A stretch of DNA of 64,000 nt from Afipia sp. GTDB lineage: Bacteria; Pseudomonadota; Alphaproteobacteria; Rhizobiales; Xanthobacteraceae. Shown piece after piece: positions 1 through 9,075 of the stretch (the first letter of the stretch is position 1; each line of letters begins with the position of its first letter). The translations under genes and the position numbers were made by a program. The stretch covers positions 258,950 through 322,949 of the forward strand of contig JAFKER010000005.1 of assembly GCA_017308595.1 (NCBI GenBank). Reading direction: 5' to 3'. Under the pieces are notes generated by a model, which worked only from the letters and a program-made list of their open reading frames with translations, was not told the DNA's origin and searched no databases.

Positions 1-650
1 AGCGCGACTGCCATTTTCTGTTCGGATGTTGCCTGTTGTCCGTCCGGCGATCTGGACCTCAAAGTCAGGCTGTAGTTGCCGGGCGGCAGCGGCGGAGGGG
101 TCATTACGAACTGCCCGGATTGATCCGCAACGGTACGACCGAGTGACTCGCCGTCACGCAACAGTTCGACAGTTGCGCCGGGCGCAGCCCTGCCGGCAAT
201 GACCGCGTCACCTGATCGTTCAACACGTGTGATATCGAACGAGGGCTTGTCCGTATTTGATGGACGGGGCGGCTCGACAGGTGCGGTCCCGGCCTTGGTT
301 TCAGCCCTTGCCGTTGCGGATGAACTGTCAGCTTGAGGGGGTGATGCGGGCGGAGATACCGCCGGCATTGCTGGAGTTGCGGGTTTTAATTCCGAGCCGG
401 ATTCAACCTTGGCTTCTGCTTTGACCTCAGGCTTGGCTTCGGCCTTGGGTTCAATTTTGGGCTCAGCCTTCGTTTCGACCCTGGTCTTGGTTTCGACGGT
501 CTTGGTTTCGACCGCGCGCTCGCGCTGCATGTACGAAAGGCCAAATACAAGCGCTGCCACGATTGCCACAACAAGCACCAGAGAAACCATGACCGTTCGG
601 CCTGTCGTCGCAGCCATCGCGCGCGCCCCTTTCGATAGATCGTTATTCAT
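1..650 (-). CDS. Membrane-anchored Ig-like domain protein, 3' end outside window
   Basis: The gene starts at the ATG at 650 and runs leftward off the window; 216 codons are visible. The product opens with a short basic stretch and one hydrophobic segment (about residues 20-40), then a long low-complexity linker rich in Lys, Glu, Pro and Ala (about 45-125). A compact Ig-like/bacterial big domain follows, with the pattern of repeated beta strands and a PGATVELLRDG motif. Proteins of this layout in related bacteria often carry a LysM peptidoglycan-binding domain at the C-terminus, but that part is not in the window, so LysM is inference only. It is probably anchored in the inner membrane with the Ig domain in the periplasm. 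No specific function can be assigned. Confidence 0.7.
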   Translation of the reverse strand, partial: MNNDLSKGARAMAATTGRTVMVSLVLVVAIVAALVFGLSYMQRERAVETKTVETKTRVETKAEPKIEPKAEAKPEVKAEAKVESGSELKPATPAMPAVSPPASPPQADSSSATARAETKAGTAPVEPPRPSNTDKPSFDITRVERSGDAVIAGRAAPGATVELLRDGESLGRTVADQSGQFVMTPPPLPPGNYSLTLRSRSPDGQQATSEQKMAVA

Positions 651-746
651 CAGCCCTGTGGCGGAGCTTGCGCCGATTTGTTCGGCCCATCAAGCCTCTG
701 CGATACCGTCGTTCAGCGGCGCGTGGAAACCGTCATGAAATGGCGA

Positions 747-774
747 GGGGTCCGGCGTGTTTGCGCCGAACCCC
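747..774 (-). terminator. Hairpin downstream of rnpB, probable terminator
   Basis: An 11-bp GC-rich stem (arms 747-757 and 764-774, with one G-T pair) with a 6-base loop lies about 63 bases beyond the rnpB 3' end. It has no strong T tract, so termination is inferred from position and stem strength. Confidence 0.45.
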
Positions 775-783
775 TCCATCTTC

Positions 784-830
784 CGCATGATCTTGTCGGA
801 AAACTGAAATCCACTTTTCCGCATCATGCG
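784..830. repeat. Interspersed palindromic repeat (GCATGATC...GATCATGC type)
   Basis: An imperfect inverted repeat with outer arms CCGCATGAT and ATCATGCG and an inner GGAAAACTGAAATCCACTTTTCC core. The outline resembles a very common intergenic element of Bradyrhizobium, Rhodopseudomonas and Nitrobacter genomes, recognised here from memory of its pattern. It sits between the rnpB 3' end and the downstream hairpin. Confidence 0.55.
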
Positions 831-836
831 ATCGGT

Positions 837-1253
837 ATCAGCCAGCCTGTAAGCCGGGTTCTGTAGGGCCTGAATGATTTTCACCACTCAGACGCGACGG
901 CCATTCCTCTGGGACGCAAGTTGCGTTGCGCCTCAAGCAACCTACCCGGACAGCGGGCCTGACATCGCCCCGCGGAGTTATCGCTCGGAAGCGAACTTTC
1001 CACTGTGCCGTCCCTATTCGGTTTTGCTCCCGGTGGGGTTTGCCATGCCGTCCCTATTGCTAGAAACGCGGTGCGCTCTTACCGCACCTTTTCACCCTTA
1101 CCTGATCCGAAGATCAGGCGGTTCGTTCTCTGTGGCACTTTCCCTGGGGTCGCCCCCGCCGGGTGTTATCCGGCACCGTATGTCGATGGAGCCCGGACTT
1201 TCCTCCCCGGCGACCTTTCGATCGTTGCCGGAGCGGCCGTCCGGCCGACTGAC
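837..1253 (-). ncRNA. rnpB: RNase P RNA (M1 RNA), bacterial type A
   Basis: This is the catalytic RNA of RNase P, which cuts the 5' leader from pre-tRNAs. On the minus strand it carries the conserved P4-region block GAGGAAAGTCCGGGCTCC (1205-1188), the AGGGTGAAA block (1098-1090) and the near-terminal ACAGAACCCGGCTTA (864-850). The ends were set by a 10-bp P1 helix pairing TCAGTCGGCC near 1252 with GGCTGGCTGA near 838. The length of about 417 nt fits alphaproteobacterial rnpB. A promoter with exact spacing lies upstream. Apparent open frames across this interval are accidental. Confidence 0.95.
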
Positions 1254-1260
1254 GCCAGAG

Positions 1261-1289
1261 GACATGGGCGTTATCGCCCGTCCGGTCAA
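1261..1289 (-). promoter_or_regulatory. rnpB promoter, -35 TTGACC and -10 CATGTC
   Basis: TTGACC (1289-1284) and CATGTC (1266-1261) are separated by 17 bases. The -10 ends seven bases before 1253, the 5' end predicted independently from the P1 helix. This is a housekeeping sigma-70-type promoter by position and sequence. Confidence 0.7.
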
Positions 1290-1341
1290 GCCAAATGCGG
1301 TTTCGTCGGCGGCCTGTCCGGTCCGTTAAGTGGTGAACCGG

Positions 1342-1492
1342 TTAATCCACCGCCTGAACAAGCGTCTGCAGCATGACGCGGCTTGGCGCGAAAAACGTCG
1401 TTCCGGTATGCGGCGTCGAGAAATCCAGCAGGCGATCACAGGCTCCCGGCGGATCGCCGACATACATTCGCTGGAGCATCTTCTCGGTCAAG
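1342..1492 (-). pseudogene. C-terminal fragment of a Dyp-type heme peroxidase
   Basis: About 50 codons on the minus strand end at the TAA at 1344-1342 and encode a segment with the order TEKMLQRMYVGDPPG, then LLDFSTPHTGTTFFAPS. This matches the conserved C-terminal end of dye-decolorizing peroxidases (a GDPPG-like stretch followed by LDFST..TG..FF.PS). No start codon, heme-binding region or GXXDG motif precedes it; the upstream DNA is the 3' end of the amidase gene in another frame, and this frame is stopped at 1648. It looks like the remnant of a gene truncated by a deletion or rearrangement. Assignment rests on motif memory. Confidence 0.55.
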
Positions 1493-1495
1493 CGC

Positions 1496-2269
1496 CTAGC
1501 TGACCAGCGCTTCTTTTGGCATCAATGCGAGCAGATCGTTCAACGTGGTCAATGTCGAGGTGTCGGCAATTCCGTCCACGCGCTCCGGGCGGAAGTGGCG
1601 CTGGAAAGCCGTGACCACATCCATGGTCGCGGCGTCGTAAGTGCCATTCAGCGGCACGCCATAGCCGAAACGCGCGAACAGCTCCTGCAAGGCAAGAACA
1701 TCGTCGCCGGATTGCCCGAGCATGGTCTGCACGCCGCGCACGATGGGCGCGGGCTCGACCCACAGGCCAACGCCGGAATCCGACAAAAGCCGCCACGGGA
1801 ATTTCTCGCCGGGGTCCTTCTTACGTCCAGGCGCAACATCGGAATGTCCGAGAATGCGATGCTTTGGAATGTCGCGGCGGATCATGATGCCTTTGCAGAG
1901 CGCAATCACCGCAGCGGTCTGGCGCAGCGGAAAGTCGGGATAACCGAAATCATGACCGGGATTGACGATCTCAATGCCGATGGAGACCGAGTTGATGTCG
2001 GTTTCGCCGGCCCATGAAGATGCACCGGCATGCCATGCGCGGTCCGCTTCGCGAACGCATTGCACGATATTGCCGTCCTCGAGCACGATATAATGTGCGG
2101 ACACCTCGGTGCCGGTGGTGCACAGCCGCACGATCGCGCTGGCCGGATCCGCCATGCCGGTATAGTGCAACACGATCATGGTCGGAGACAGCACGCCCTT
2201 GCGGTCGCCGAAATTCGGCGATGGTGTCACGGTCGAGACAACGGACGAATCCGGCACGAAGTTCAGCAT
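1496..2269 (-). CDS. N-acetylmuramoyl-L-alanine amidase, AmpD family
   Basis: This 257-residue protein is a zinc amidase that cleaves the bond between N-acetylmuramic acid and L-Ala in muropeptides. An Amidase_2 domain (about residues 20-160) contains the likely zinc ligands His35 (in LHYTGMA), His142 and Asp152 (in GHSDVAPGRKKDPG), with Glu100 and Lys150 in the catalytic positions known for AmpD. A C-terminal peptidoglycan-binding-like helical domain (about 180-245) with a LQELFARFGYGV stretch follows. No signal peptide is seen, which fits a cytoplasmic AmpD-like role in murein recycling. A GGGGGA ribosome-binding site lies upstream of the ATG. The nearby dcw cluster is on the opposite strand. 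Confidence 0.88.
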   Translation of the reverse strand: MLNFVPDSSVVSTVTPSPNFGDRKGVLSPTMIVLHYTGMADPASAIVRLCTTGTEVSAHYIVLEDGNIVQCVREADRAWHAGASSWAGETDINSVSIGIEIVNPGHDFGYPDFPLRQTAAVIALCKGIMIRRDIPKHRILGHSDVAPGRKKDPGEKFPWRLLSDSGVGLWVEPAPIVRGVQTMLGQSGDDVLALQELFARFGYGVPLNGTYDAATMDVVTAFQRHFRPERVDGIADTSTLTTLNDLLALMPKEALVS

Positions 2270-2444
2270 TTCAGCAAATTTCCCCCAGCAGATAATCGGG
2301 ACGCTGACGCTTCGAACTTAATCCAGCAGACTCAAACGATCCTCGCGGCATACACAACTCGAAACAGGGCGAGAGAAGGGCGGTAGTCCGCTAGTGATAG
2401 AGCACCGCACAGCTCACGTCATCCGCGCGAGTTCCATTACACTT

Positions 2445-2518
2445 GGTGTGGTGGTTCGCAAGTCCGCGTTGTGCCTTGCAGCAGGCTCTTTTGCGGGCTT
2501 TGCGAACCAAAACCACAC
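2445..2518. repeat. Large imperfect inverted repeat in the rsmH leader region
   Basis: A left arm around GTGGTTCGCAAGTCCGC (2450-2466) pairs with a right arm around GCGGGCTTTGCGAACCA (2493-2509), and GTGTGGT/ACCACAC extends the stem outward. The spacer is about 26 bases. It belongs to the 681-bp gene-free stretch 2270-2950, in which I see no mraZ gene and no tRNA. Confidence 0.55.
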
Positions 2519-2544
2519 AGAATCGTAGCTACCAGTGCCCTTTT

Positions 2545-2597
2545 GAATCCGAAGTTCGCTGTGGCGTGCGCTGTAGAATGAGGCGAACTTCGGATTC
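2545..2597. repeat. Perfect 15-bp inverted repeat with 23-bp spacer
   Basis: Arms GAATCCGAAGTTCGC (2545-2559) and GCGAACTTCGGATTC (2583-2597) are exact complements. It follows directly after the 2445-2518 inverted repeat, so the spacer carries two long hairpins in a row. They could be palindromic mobile units, a leader structure or a regulator site; sequence alone does not decide. Confidence 0.6.
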
Positions 2598-2677
2598 GGG
2601 GCACCAGAACATTGCGCATGGCCGGGTTGCTCGCCGGAGTCGCCGGAATTCACCTTCTTTAAAGTGAACGCTCTCCG

Positions 2678-2692
2678 TCAACCATTCCTTAA
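2678..2692 (+). promoter_or_regulatory. CtrA-like site (TCAA-N7-TTAA) upstream of rsmH
   Basis: TCAACCATTCCTTAA matches the alphaproteobacterial CtrA consensus TTAA-N7-TTAA with one mismatch. It lies about 260 bases upstream of the first gene of the dcw cluster, where a cluster promoter would be expected. The motif is short and could occur by chance. Confidence 0.35.
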
Positions 2693-2950
2693 CGATAACT
2701 GCCGCTACTGAAGGATGTGGAGCCGCGCCGATTTGGGGCGGCTACGGTTCACCGATGCGCAACCTCGATGGCTGGCCAGAAAATCCCGTGCGGAACCTCG
2801 AATTTGCGGCGTGTCATCGCCAGCGCCTCCGCGCTGCGGTCGATCTGGGCGCCGGAACGGGCCAATCTCGGTCTTTTCGGGCGCGATCTGGCGGATCGGC
2901 CGGGCTATTCGGGCCGCCACGCGGCTATCTTTCACCGGCAGGCGTTTGAA

Positions 2951-3952
2951 ATGTCGCCCGACGATGCACCAGTGCGCCATGTTCCGGTCCTCGGCGTCGA
3001 GGCCGTGGAGGCGCTCGCGCCGCATGATAGCGGTGTCTATGTCGATGCGACGTTCGGCGCTGGCGGCTACAGCCGCATGATCCTGAAAACACCCGGCACC
3101 CGGGTGATCGGCATCGACCGCGACCGCACTGCGATTGCGGGCGGCTTCGACCTTGTCGAGTCTTCCGGCGGACGCCTGACGCTGGTCGAGGATCGCTTTT
3201 CCAATCTGGCCGATGTCTGCGCGGGGCAGGACCTCAGTGCGATCGACGGCATTGTCATGGATGTTGGCGTCTCGTCGATGCAGCTCGATCAGGGCGAGCG
3301 CGGCTTCTCATTCCGCCTTAACGGTCCGCTCGACATGCGGATGGCGCAAAGCGGCCCGACGGCCGCCGATGTGGTGGCGAAGGCATCCGAAACGGATCTC
3401 GCCAACATCATCTATATCTTCGGCGAGGAACGGCACTCGCGCGCCGTCGCCCGCGCCATCGTCGCTGCCAGAAAAGAAGCGGCGATCACCACGACCCGCG
3501 CGCTGGCCGACATTGTGTCGCGCGTGGTGCGCTCCAAGCCCAATGAAATCCATCCGGCCACGCGCACGTTTCAAGCGCTGCGCATCTTCGTCAACGAAGA
3601 GCTGGACGAACTGCATGCGGCGCTGGTGGCCTCCGAAAAGATGCTGAAGCCGGGCGGGCGGCTGGCGGTGGTGTCGTTCCATTCGCTGGAAGATCGCATC
3701 GTCAAGAATTTCCTCAACGAGCGCGGCAAGCGCGGCGGCGGCTCGCGTCATCTGCCCGAAGTCGATCAGGCGCTGCCGAGTTTCGAGATTCTGACCAAAC
3801 GTCCGATCGTGGCGAGTGACGACGAGGTTGACGCCAATCCGCGCGCGCGCTCCGCCAAGCTGCGGGCGGCGGTGCGCACACCGGCGCCGGCCCAGTCCGA
3901 AACAGTCTCGTTCGACTGGCCGCAGCTCGTCGACGTGATGAGGGGAGGCTGA
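2951..3952 (+). CDS. rsmH: 16S rRNA (cytosine-1402-N4)-methyltransferase RsmH
   Basis: RsmH (MraW) methylates N4 of C1402 in 16S rRNA using S-adenosylmethionine. The 333-residue product has the normal length. The SAM-binding motif is [10 protein letters not shown] (residues 31-40), followed by the GIDRD loop, the [16 protein letters not shown] segment, the [14 protein letters not shown] block and the C-terminal [13 protein letters not shown] motif, all diagnostic for the family. The frame stays open back to 2717, but that extra 78-residue stretch has no family resemblance, so the ATG at 2951 is chosen. It is the first gene of the dcw cluster here; ftsL starts one base after its stop. Confidence 0.95.
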   Translation: MSPDDAPVRHVPVLGVEAVEALAPHDSGVYVDATFGAGGYSRMILKTPGTRVIGIDRDRTAIAGGFDLVESSGGRLTLVEDRFSNLADVCAGQDLSAIDGIVMDVGVSSMQLDQGERGFSFRLNGPLDMRMAQSGPTAADVVAKASETDLANIIYIFGEERHSRAVARAIVAARKEAAITTTRALADIVSRVVRSKPNEIHPATRTFQALRIFVNEELDELHAALVASEKMLKPGGRLAVVSFHSLEDRIVKNFLNERGKRGGGSRHLPEVDQALPSFEILTKRPIVASDDEVDANPRARSAKLRAAVRTPAPAQSETVSFDWPQLVDVMRGG

Positions 3953-3953
3953 C

Positions 3954-4364
3954 ATGCGCATTGTCCACCTCTTCGTCATCTGCGCGCTGGTATTCGCCGC
4001 AGCCTATGTCTACCGCATCAAGATGGAATCCACGGTGCGCACCGAAAGCGTGATGCGCCTGCGCAACGACATTCGCCAGCAGCGCGATGCCATCGCCAGC
4101 CTCAAGGCGGAATGGGCCAAGCTGGAATCGCCCAAGCGGCTGCAGGAATTGGCCTCGCGCCACCTTTCACTGCGCCCGATCGAGGCGATACAATATGATG
4201 CGCTGAAGAACCTGCCGCCGCGTCCGCCGAGCTTCGTCAAGCCGAACGATCCCGATCCGATCGGCACCATGATCGAAAGCGTCGATATCGAAGCGCTTGC
4301 CAAGGCTGCGCTGGAAGATGATTCCCTGACCGGTTCGATCCCCAAGCCGGAGGGCGCGCAGTGA
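3954..4364 (+). CDS. ftsL: Cell division protein FtsL
   Basis: This 136-residue bitopic protein has an N-terminal membrane segment (residues 4-20), then a heptad-patterned helix (about 25-65, VRTESVMRLRNDIRQQRDAI onward) and a Pro/Asp-rich tail. Size, topology and position between rsmH and ftsI identify FtsL, which with FtsB and FtsQ forms a periplasmic scaffold that activates FtsWI at the septum. The domain around LESPKRLQELASRHLSLRP is the typical FtsL end of the coiled coil. The ATG follows the rsmH stop by one base and the 3' end overlaps ftsI by four bases, so translation is probably coupled. Confidence 0.85.
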   Translation: MRIVHLFVICALVFAAAYVYRIKMESTVRTESVMRLRNDIRQQRDAIASLKAEWAKLESPKRLQELASRHLSLRPIEAIQYDALKNLPPRPPSFVKPNDPDPIGTMIESVDIEALAKAALEDDSLTGSIPKPEGAQ

Positions 4365-6100
4365 CCGATCCAATCACACGTCCTCCCGAGCCATGGCGGC
4401 AGCGTCTGATCCGCACGCTTCTTTACGGGAAGAACGTCGACCGTTCGGCCAAGGCGCGTGCGCGCGTCGGTCTTGCGATCGTTGCATTCTCGCTGGTCTA
4501 CGCCGTGATCGGCGGACGCCTCGTCATGTTTGCCGTCAATGGCGATGCTCATGGCGGGCGGCGTACGGCGTCGCAGGATGCCATCGCAACCGCGCGCCCC
4601 GACATTCTCGACCGCAACGGCATGATCCTGGCGACGGATGTCAAAACACCGTCGCTGTTCGGTGAGCCGCGCCGTATCATCGACAAGGATGAGGCGATCG
4701 AACTTCTGACCGCAACGTTGCCGGACGTCGATGCCGGCGAGGTGCGCGATCGCCTGTCGTCCCGCAAGGGGTTTGTCTGGCTGAAACGCGAAATCACGCA
4801 GCAGCAGCAGAAGGACATTTACCGTCTCGGCATTCCGGGCATCGGCTTCTTGCGCGAAAACAAGCGGGTCTATCCGAACGGCCCTATCGTGTCGCATCTG
4901 ATCGGCCATGTGAACATCGACAATCAGGGCATCGCCGGCATCGAGAAGTGGCTCGATTCAAACGGCCTAGCCGATCTGCATCGCGCCGGCTTCGCCACCG
5001 ACCGCCAGCAGGAGCCGGTGCAACTCGCCGTCGATCTGCGCGTCGAACACGCGTTGCGCGACGAACTGTTGAAAGCCAAAGAAAAGTTCAAGGCCAAGGC
5101 GGCCGCCGGACTGGTTTCGAATGTCAACACGGGCGAAATCGTCGCCATGGTTTCGGTGCCGGATTACGATCCGAACAATCCGCGCGAGGCCAATGATCCG
5201 ACGCGCATCAATCGCCTGACCACGGGCGTGTTTGAAATGGGATCGACATTCAAGTCCCTCACGCTGGCGATGGCGCTCGATTCCGGCCGGGCCACCGTCA
5301 ATACGCTCTATGATGCGCGTGCGCCGCTGGTCTATGGCAAGTTCAAGATTCACGACACCCACAATCTCGGCCGCTCGGTACCGATGTGGGAGGTCTTCAC
5401 TGAGTCGTCGAACGTCGGTGCCGCCCGCGTTGCGCTGTCGATGGGTGTGGAGGCGCACAAGGCGTTCCTGCGCAAGCTCGGTCAGCTCTCCCGTCTGCGC
5501 ACCGAACTGCCGGAAAGCGCCGAGCCGCTGGTGCCGAAGCGCTGGGGTGAACTCAATACGATTACGATCGCATTCGGTCACGGCATGGCGGTTGCGCCTC
5601 TGCAGGCGGTGATGGGGATCAATGCGCTCGTGAACGGCGGGAAGCTCATTCCGCCGACTTTCCTGAAGCGATCGCGCGAAGAAGCGCTGCAATTCGCCAA
5701 GCAGGTGGTGAAACCGGAAACCAGCGTCAGCCTGCGTTACATGATGCGGCTGAACGCTGAGAAGGGCACCGCGCGCAAGGCGGACGTCAAGGGTTACTAT
5801 ATCGGCGGCAAGACGGGCACTTCGGAAAAGGTCGTCAATGGCCGGTACTCCAAGAAGCAGGTGCTGAACTCGTTTACGGCGATCCTGCCGGCGGACAATC
5901 CGCAATATCAGCTCCTGATTATGCTGGACGAACCGCAGCCGCTGCCGGAAACCCACGGTTTCATAACCTCGGGCTGGAATGCGGTCCCGACCGGCGGCAA
6001 GGTCATCGAGCGGATTGCGCCGTTGCTGGGGATGGTGCCGCGGTTCGATCTGCCGCCGTCCGACCGCCTTATTCTTGCGGCATCGAAGGAAAGCCGGTAA
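4361..6100 (+). CDS. ftsI: Septal peptidoglycan transpeptidase FtsI (PBP3)
   Basis: FtsI cross-links septal peptidoglycan in complex with FtsW. The 579-residue protein has a cytoplasmic N-terminus, one membrane segment (about residues 37-58), a dimerization/pedestal domain (about 75-220) and a C-terminal transpeptidase domain. The three penicillin-binding motifs are intact: SxxK as S295-TF-K298, SSN at 349-351 and KTG at 484-486. The length is typical for class B PBPs. The ATG overlaps the end of ftsL. It ends 82 bases before murE, the only sizeable gap among these first genes. Confidence 0.95.
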   Translation: MTDPITRPPEPWRQRLIRTLLYGKNVDRSAKARARVGLAIVAFSLVYAVIGGRLVMFAVNGDAHGGRRTASQDAIATARPDILDRNGMILATDVKTPSLFGEPRRIIDKDEAIELLTATLPDVDAGEVRDRLSSRKGFVWLKREITQQQQKDIYRLGIPGIGFLRENKRVYPNGPIVSHLIGHVNIDNQGIAGIEKWLDSNGLADLHRAGFATDRQQEPVQLAVDLRVEHALRDELLKAKEKFKAKAAAGLVSNVNTGEIVAMVSVPDYDPNNPREANDPTRINRLTTGVFEMGSTFKSLTLAMALDSGRATVNTLYDARAPLVYGKFKIHDTHNLGRSVPMWEVFTESSNVGAARVALSMGVEAHKAFLRKLGQLSRLRTELPESAEPLVPKRWGELNTITIAFGHGMAVAPLQAVMGINALVNGGKLIPPTFLKRSREEALQFAKQVVKPETSVSLRYMMRLNAEKGTARKADVKGYYIGGKTGTSEKVVNGRYSKKQVLNSFTAILPADNPQYQLLIMLDEPQPLPETHGFITSGWNAVPTGGKVIERIAPLLGMVPRFDLPPSDRLILAASKESR

Positions 6101-6182
6101 CCGCACGGCTGCGCGTATTCCGCAAGGGCAGGCACCGGTTTTGCGACTGGACTACGTGCATGCTTGGATGCACCGGGGTGAA

Positions 6183-7631
6183 ATGAAACTACGCGACCTT
6201 TTCAGCGGAGACGCGATCATCGGCGCGCAACACGCCGATGTTGCGGTGTCAGGCATTGCCGTGGACAGCCGGGCGGTGAAGCCCGGCGACGCGTTCTTTG
6301 CGCTGGCCGGGGTCAAGACCGACGGGGCGCGCTTCATCGATCAGGCGATTGCATCGGGTGCGGTTGCGGTGGTGAGCGATCGCGTTCCCGAGAACGACGC
6401 ACGGGCTGTGTTCATCGCCGTGTCCAATCCGCGCCGCGCGCTGGCGCTGGCCGCCGCGCGTTTCTATCCGCGCCAGCCGCAGACTATCGCCGCTGTCACC
6501 GGCACCAGCGGGAAAACTTCGGTGGCGGTGTTCACCCGGCAGATCTGGCAACAACTTGGCCTTGCCGCCGCAAGCATCGGCACCATCGGTCTGGTCTCGC
6601 CGAATCGCACGGTCTACGGCTCGCTGACCACGCCAGATCCGATCGCGCTGCATCGTTCGCTCGATGAAATCGCCGGAGAAGGTGTCACGCATCTCGCGTT
6701 CGAAGCCTCGTCCCATGGCCTCGACCAGCATCGCCTCGACGGTGTACGCGTCAATGCCGGAGCTTTCACCAACCTGTCGCGCGATCACATGGATTATCAT
6801 CCGACGGTCGAGCATTATCTCGCAGCCAAGCTGCGGCTGTTCACTGATCTTGTGGTGGATGGCGGTGCAGCCGTGATTGCCGCCGATCACGATCATTCTG
6901 CGGCGGTGATCGAGGCCGCGCGCCTGCGCAAGCTGCGAATCCTCACGGTCGGACGAGGCGGCGACGCGATCAGGTTGCGCGATGCGCAGGTCGATGGCTT
7001 CACGCAGAAGCTTTCCCTTGAACACGACGGCCAGATCCATCAGGTGCGCTTGCCGCTGGTGGGCGATTTTCAGATCGAGAACGCGATGGTGGCTGCAGGC
7101 CTTGTCATCGCGACCGGCGGTGAACCGGCGCGTGTCTTCGCTGCGCTGGAAAATCTTCAGGGTGCACCGGGCCGTCTCGAATTCGTCGGCGAACGCAATG
7201 GCGCGCCGGTTTTTGTTGACTACGCGCACAAGCCGGACGCGCTGGCGAAGGCGCTGGAAGCGCTGCGGCCATACACCAAACGCAAGCTGGTCGTGGTGTT
7301 CGGCGCGGGCGGTGATCGCGATGCGGGCAAGCGGCCGCTGATGGGCGCTATTGCAGCGGAGAATGCGGATACTGTCATCGTCACCGACGACAATCCGCGC
7401 TCGGAAAATCCGGCATCCATTCGCGCGGCCATCATGGCGGCTGCGAAAGGTGCAACGGACATTGCCGATCGTAATGAGGCGATCCGCACGGCAGTTGCAG
7501 GCTTGCAGGCCGGCGATGCGCTGCTTATTGCGGGCAAGGGACACGAGACCGGACAGATTGTGGGAGATCAGGTGTTGCCGTTCAGCGATCATGAAGCCGC
7601 CATCGCGGCATTGGCGGAGCACGCGGCATGA
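6183..7631 (+). CDS. murE: UDP-MurNAc-L-Ala-D-Glu:meso-diaminopimelate ligase MurE
   Basis: MurE adds the third stem-peptide residue to UDP-MurNAc-dipeptide in the cytoplasm. The 482-residue product has the three Mur-ligase domains: an N-terminal UDP-binding domain ([17 protein letters not shown]), the central ATPase with GTSGKTS (from residue 107), and a C-terminal domain with DNPR at residues 403-406, the signature of meso-diaminopimelate rather than lysine as substrate. The frame is open from 5979, but the ATG at 6183 has a close GGGGTGA ribosome-binding site and begins the conserved sequence MKLRDL. It overlaps murF by four bases. Confidence 0.95.
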   Translation: MKLRDLFSGDAIIGAQHADVAVSGIAVDSRAVKPGDAFFALAGVKTDGARFIDQAIASGAVAVVSDRVPENDARAVFIAVSNPRRALALAAARFYPRQPQTIAAVTGTSGKTSVAVFTRQIWQQLGLAAASIGTIGLVSPNRTVYGSLTTPDPIALHRSLDEIAGEGVTHLAFEASSHGLDQHRLDGVRVNAGAFTNLSRDHMDYHPTVEHYLAAKLRLFTDLVVDGGAAVIAADHDHSAAVIEAARLRKLRILTVGRGGDAIRLRDAQVDGFTQKLSLEHDGQIHQVRLPLVGDFQIENAMVAAGLVIATGGEPARVFAALENLQGAPGRLEFVGERNGAPVFVDYAHKPDALAKALEALRPYTKRKLVVVFGAGGDRDAGKRPLMGAIAAENADTVIVTDDNPRSENPASIRAAIMAAAKGATDIADRNEAIRTAVAGLQAGDALLIAGKGHETGQIVGDQVLPFSDHEAAIAALAEHAA

Positions 7632-9064
7632 GCGCGGCATTGTGGACCAGCACCGCGATGATGGAGGCGATGCGCGCTGTCAGGCGTGGAGCGCTGCCGG
7701 ATGACATCACCGGGATTTCAATCGACAGCCGCACCGTCACGCCGGGCGAAGCTTACTTCGCAATCAAGGGCGATGTGCATGACGGCCACGATTTCGTCGA
7801 GGCCGCACTCAACAACGGCGCGTCGCTTGCGGTGGTTGCGAAGGGCCATGCAGATAAATTTCCCGCGGATGCGCGGCTTCTGATTGTCGACGATGTTCTT
7901 GCCGGTCTGGTCTATCTGGCAAAGGCCTCGCGTGCACGCCTTGGCGCGAAGGTGATCGCGGTGACCGGTTCGGTCGGCAAGACCTCGACCAAGGAAGCGC
8001 TGCGCACGGTGCTGAGCCCGCAGGGCGAGACCCATGCGTCGGTCGCCTCATTCAACAATCACTGGGGTGTGCCCTTGACGCTGGCGCGTTGCCCGGCGTC
8101 GGTGAAGTTTGCAGTCTTCGAAATCGGTATGAACCATGCCGGCGAAATCGAACCGCTGGTGAAAATGGTGCGCCCGCATCTGGCGATCATCACCACCGTC
8201 GAGCCCGTGCATCTGGAATTCTTTTCCGGCATTGAAGCCATTGCGGACGCCAAGGCGGAAATCTTCGCCGGTATCGAGCCCGGCGGGGCGGCGGTGCTGA
8301 ACCGCGACAATTCCCAGTTCGCGCGGCTAAGCAAGAGCGCGGCGGCTGCAGGGATCAAACAGATCGTTTCGTTCGGCAGTGACGAAAAAGCCGATGCGCG
8401 GTTGATCGATGTCTCGCTGCACCCGGCTTGTTCAGCGGTGAGGGCGCAGATTCTCGGGCAGGACATCACCTATAAGATCGCCATGCCGGGCCGCCACATG
8501 GTGATGAATTCTCTGGCCGTGCTGGCCGCGGCCTCAATGGCGGGTGCGGATCTTGCTCTTTCCGCGCTGGCGCTTGCACAACTTAAACCGGCGTCGGGCC
8601 GTGGTGTGCGCGAGGTGCTTGCGCTTTCCGAAGGCACTGCGACGCTGATCGATGAAAGTTACAATGCCAATCCGGCCTCAATGGCGGCCGCGATCACGGT
8701 CCTTGGGCAGGCGGACATTGGTCCGCGCGGGCGGCGCGTTGCGGTGCTGGGGGACATGCTGGAGCTCGGCGCGACCGGTCCCGGCCTCCACCGCGGTCTT
8801 GCCGAGGCGATCAAGATGAACGGAATCGATTCGGTTTTTTGCTGTGGTCCACTGATGCGCAATCTGTGGGAAGCCCTTCCTTCCACGAAAAAGGGCGGCT
8901 ATGCCGATAACTCGGCCGCACTTGAGGCGCAGGTGGTCTCTGCGATCGGCGCCGGCGACGCCATCATGGTCAAGGGGTCGCTCGGGTCCCGTATGAAATT
9001 GATTGTGACGGCATTGCAAAAGCGTTTCCATGACAAGGCGGCGTTCGATGACGTCGCCCCATAA
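7628..9064 (+). CDS. murF: UDP-MurNAc-tripeptide:D-Ala-D-Ala ligase MurF
   Basis: MurF attaches D-Ala-D-Ala to complete UDP-MurNAc-pentapeptide. The 478-residue protein has the N-terminal domain ([17 protein letters not shown]), the ATP loop GSVGKT at residues 114-119, the KE/HEIG-type central block ([14 protein letters not shown]), and the C-terminal domain starting with [11 protein letters not shown], a MurF signature. The start overlaps the murE stop (ATGA), so the two are probably coupled. It supplies the substrate for MraY, encoded 11 bases downstream. The D-Ala-D-Ala it uses is made by DdlB further along the same cluster. Confidence 0.95.
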   Translation: MSAALWTSTAMMEAMRAVRRGALPDDITGISIDSRTVTPGEAYFAIKGDVHDGHDFVEAALNNGASLAVVAKGHADKFPADARLLIVDDVLAGLVYLAKASRARLGAKVIAVTGSVGKTSTKEALRTVLSPQGETHASVASFNNHWGVPLTLARCPASVKFAVFEIGMNHAGEIEPLVKMVRPHLAIITTVEPVHLEFFSGIEAIADAKAEIFAGIEPGGAAVLNRDNSQFARLSKSAAAAGIKQIVSFGSDEKADARLIDVSLHPACSAVRAQILGQDITYKIAMPGRHMVMNSLAVLAAASMAGADLALSALALAQLKPASGRGVREVLALSEGTATLIDESYNANPASMAAAITVLGQADIGPRGRRVAVLGDMLELGATGPGLHRGLAEAIKMNGIDSVFCCGPLMRNLWEALPSTKKGGYADNSAALEAQVVSAIGAGDAIMVKGSLGSRMKLIVTALQKRFHDKAAFDDVAP

Positions 9065-9075
9065 GGCAACCGGAT

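Noticed and set aside
874-1376. Overlapping plus-strand open frames
   Set aside because: They lie in the rnpB gene on the minus strand, which has clear conserved blocks and helix pairing.
2717-2950. N-terminal extension of RsmH
   Set aside because: The frame is open but the sequence has no family match, and the RsmH domain begins right after the ATG at 2951.
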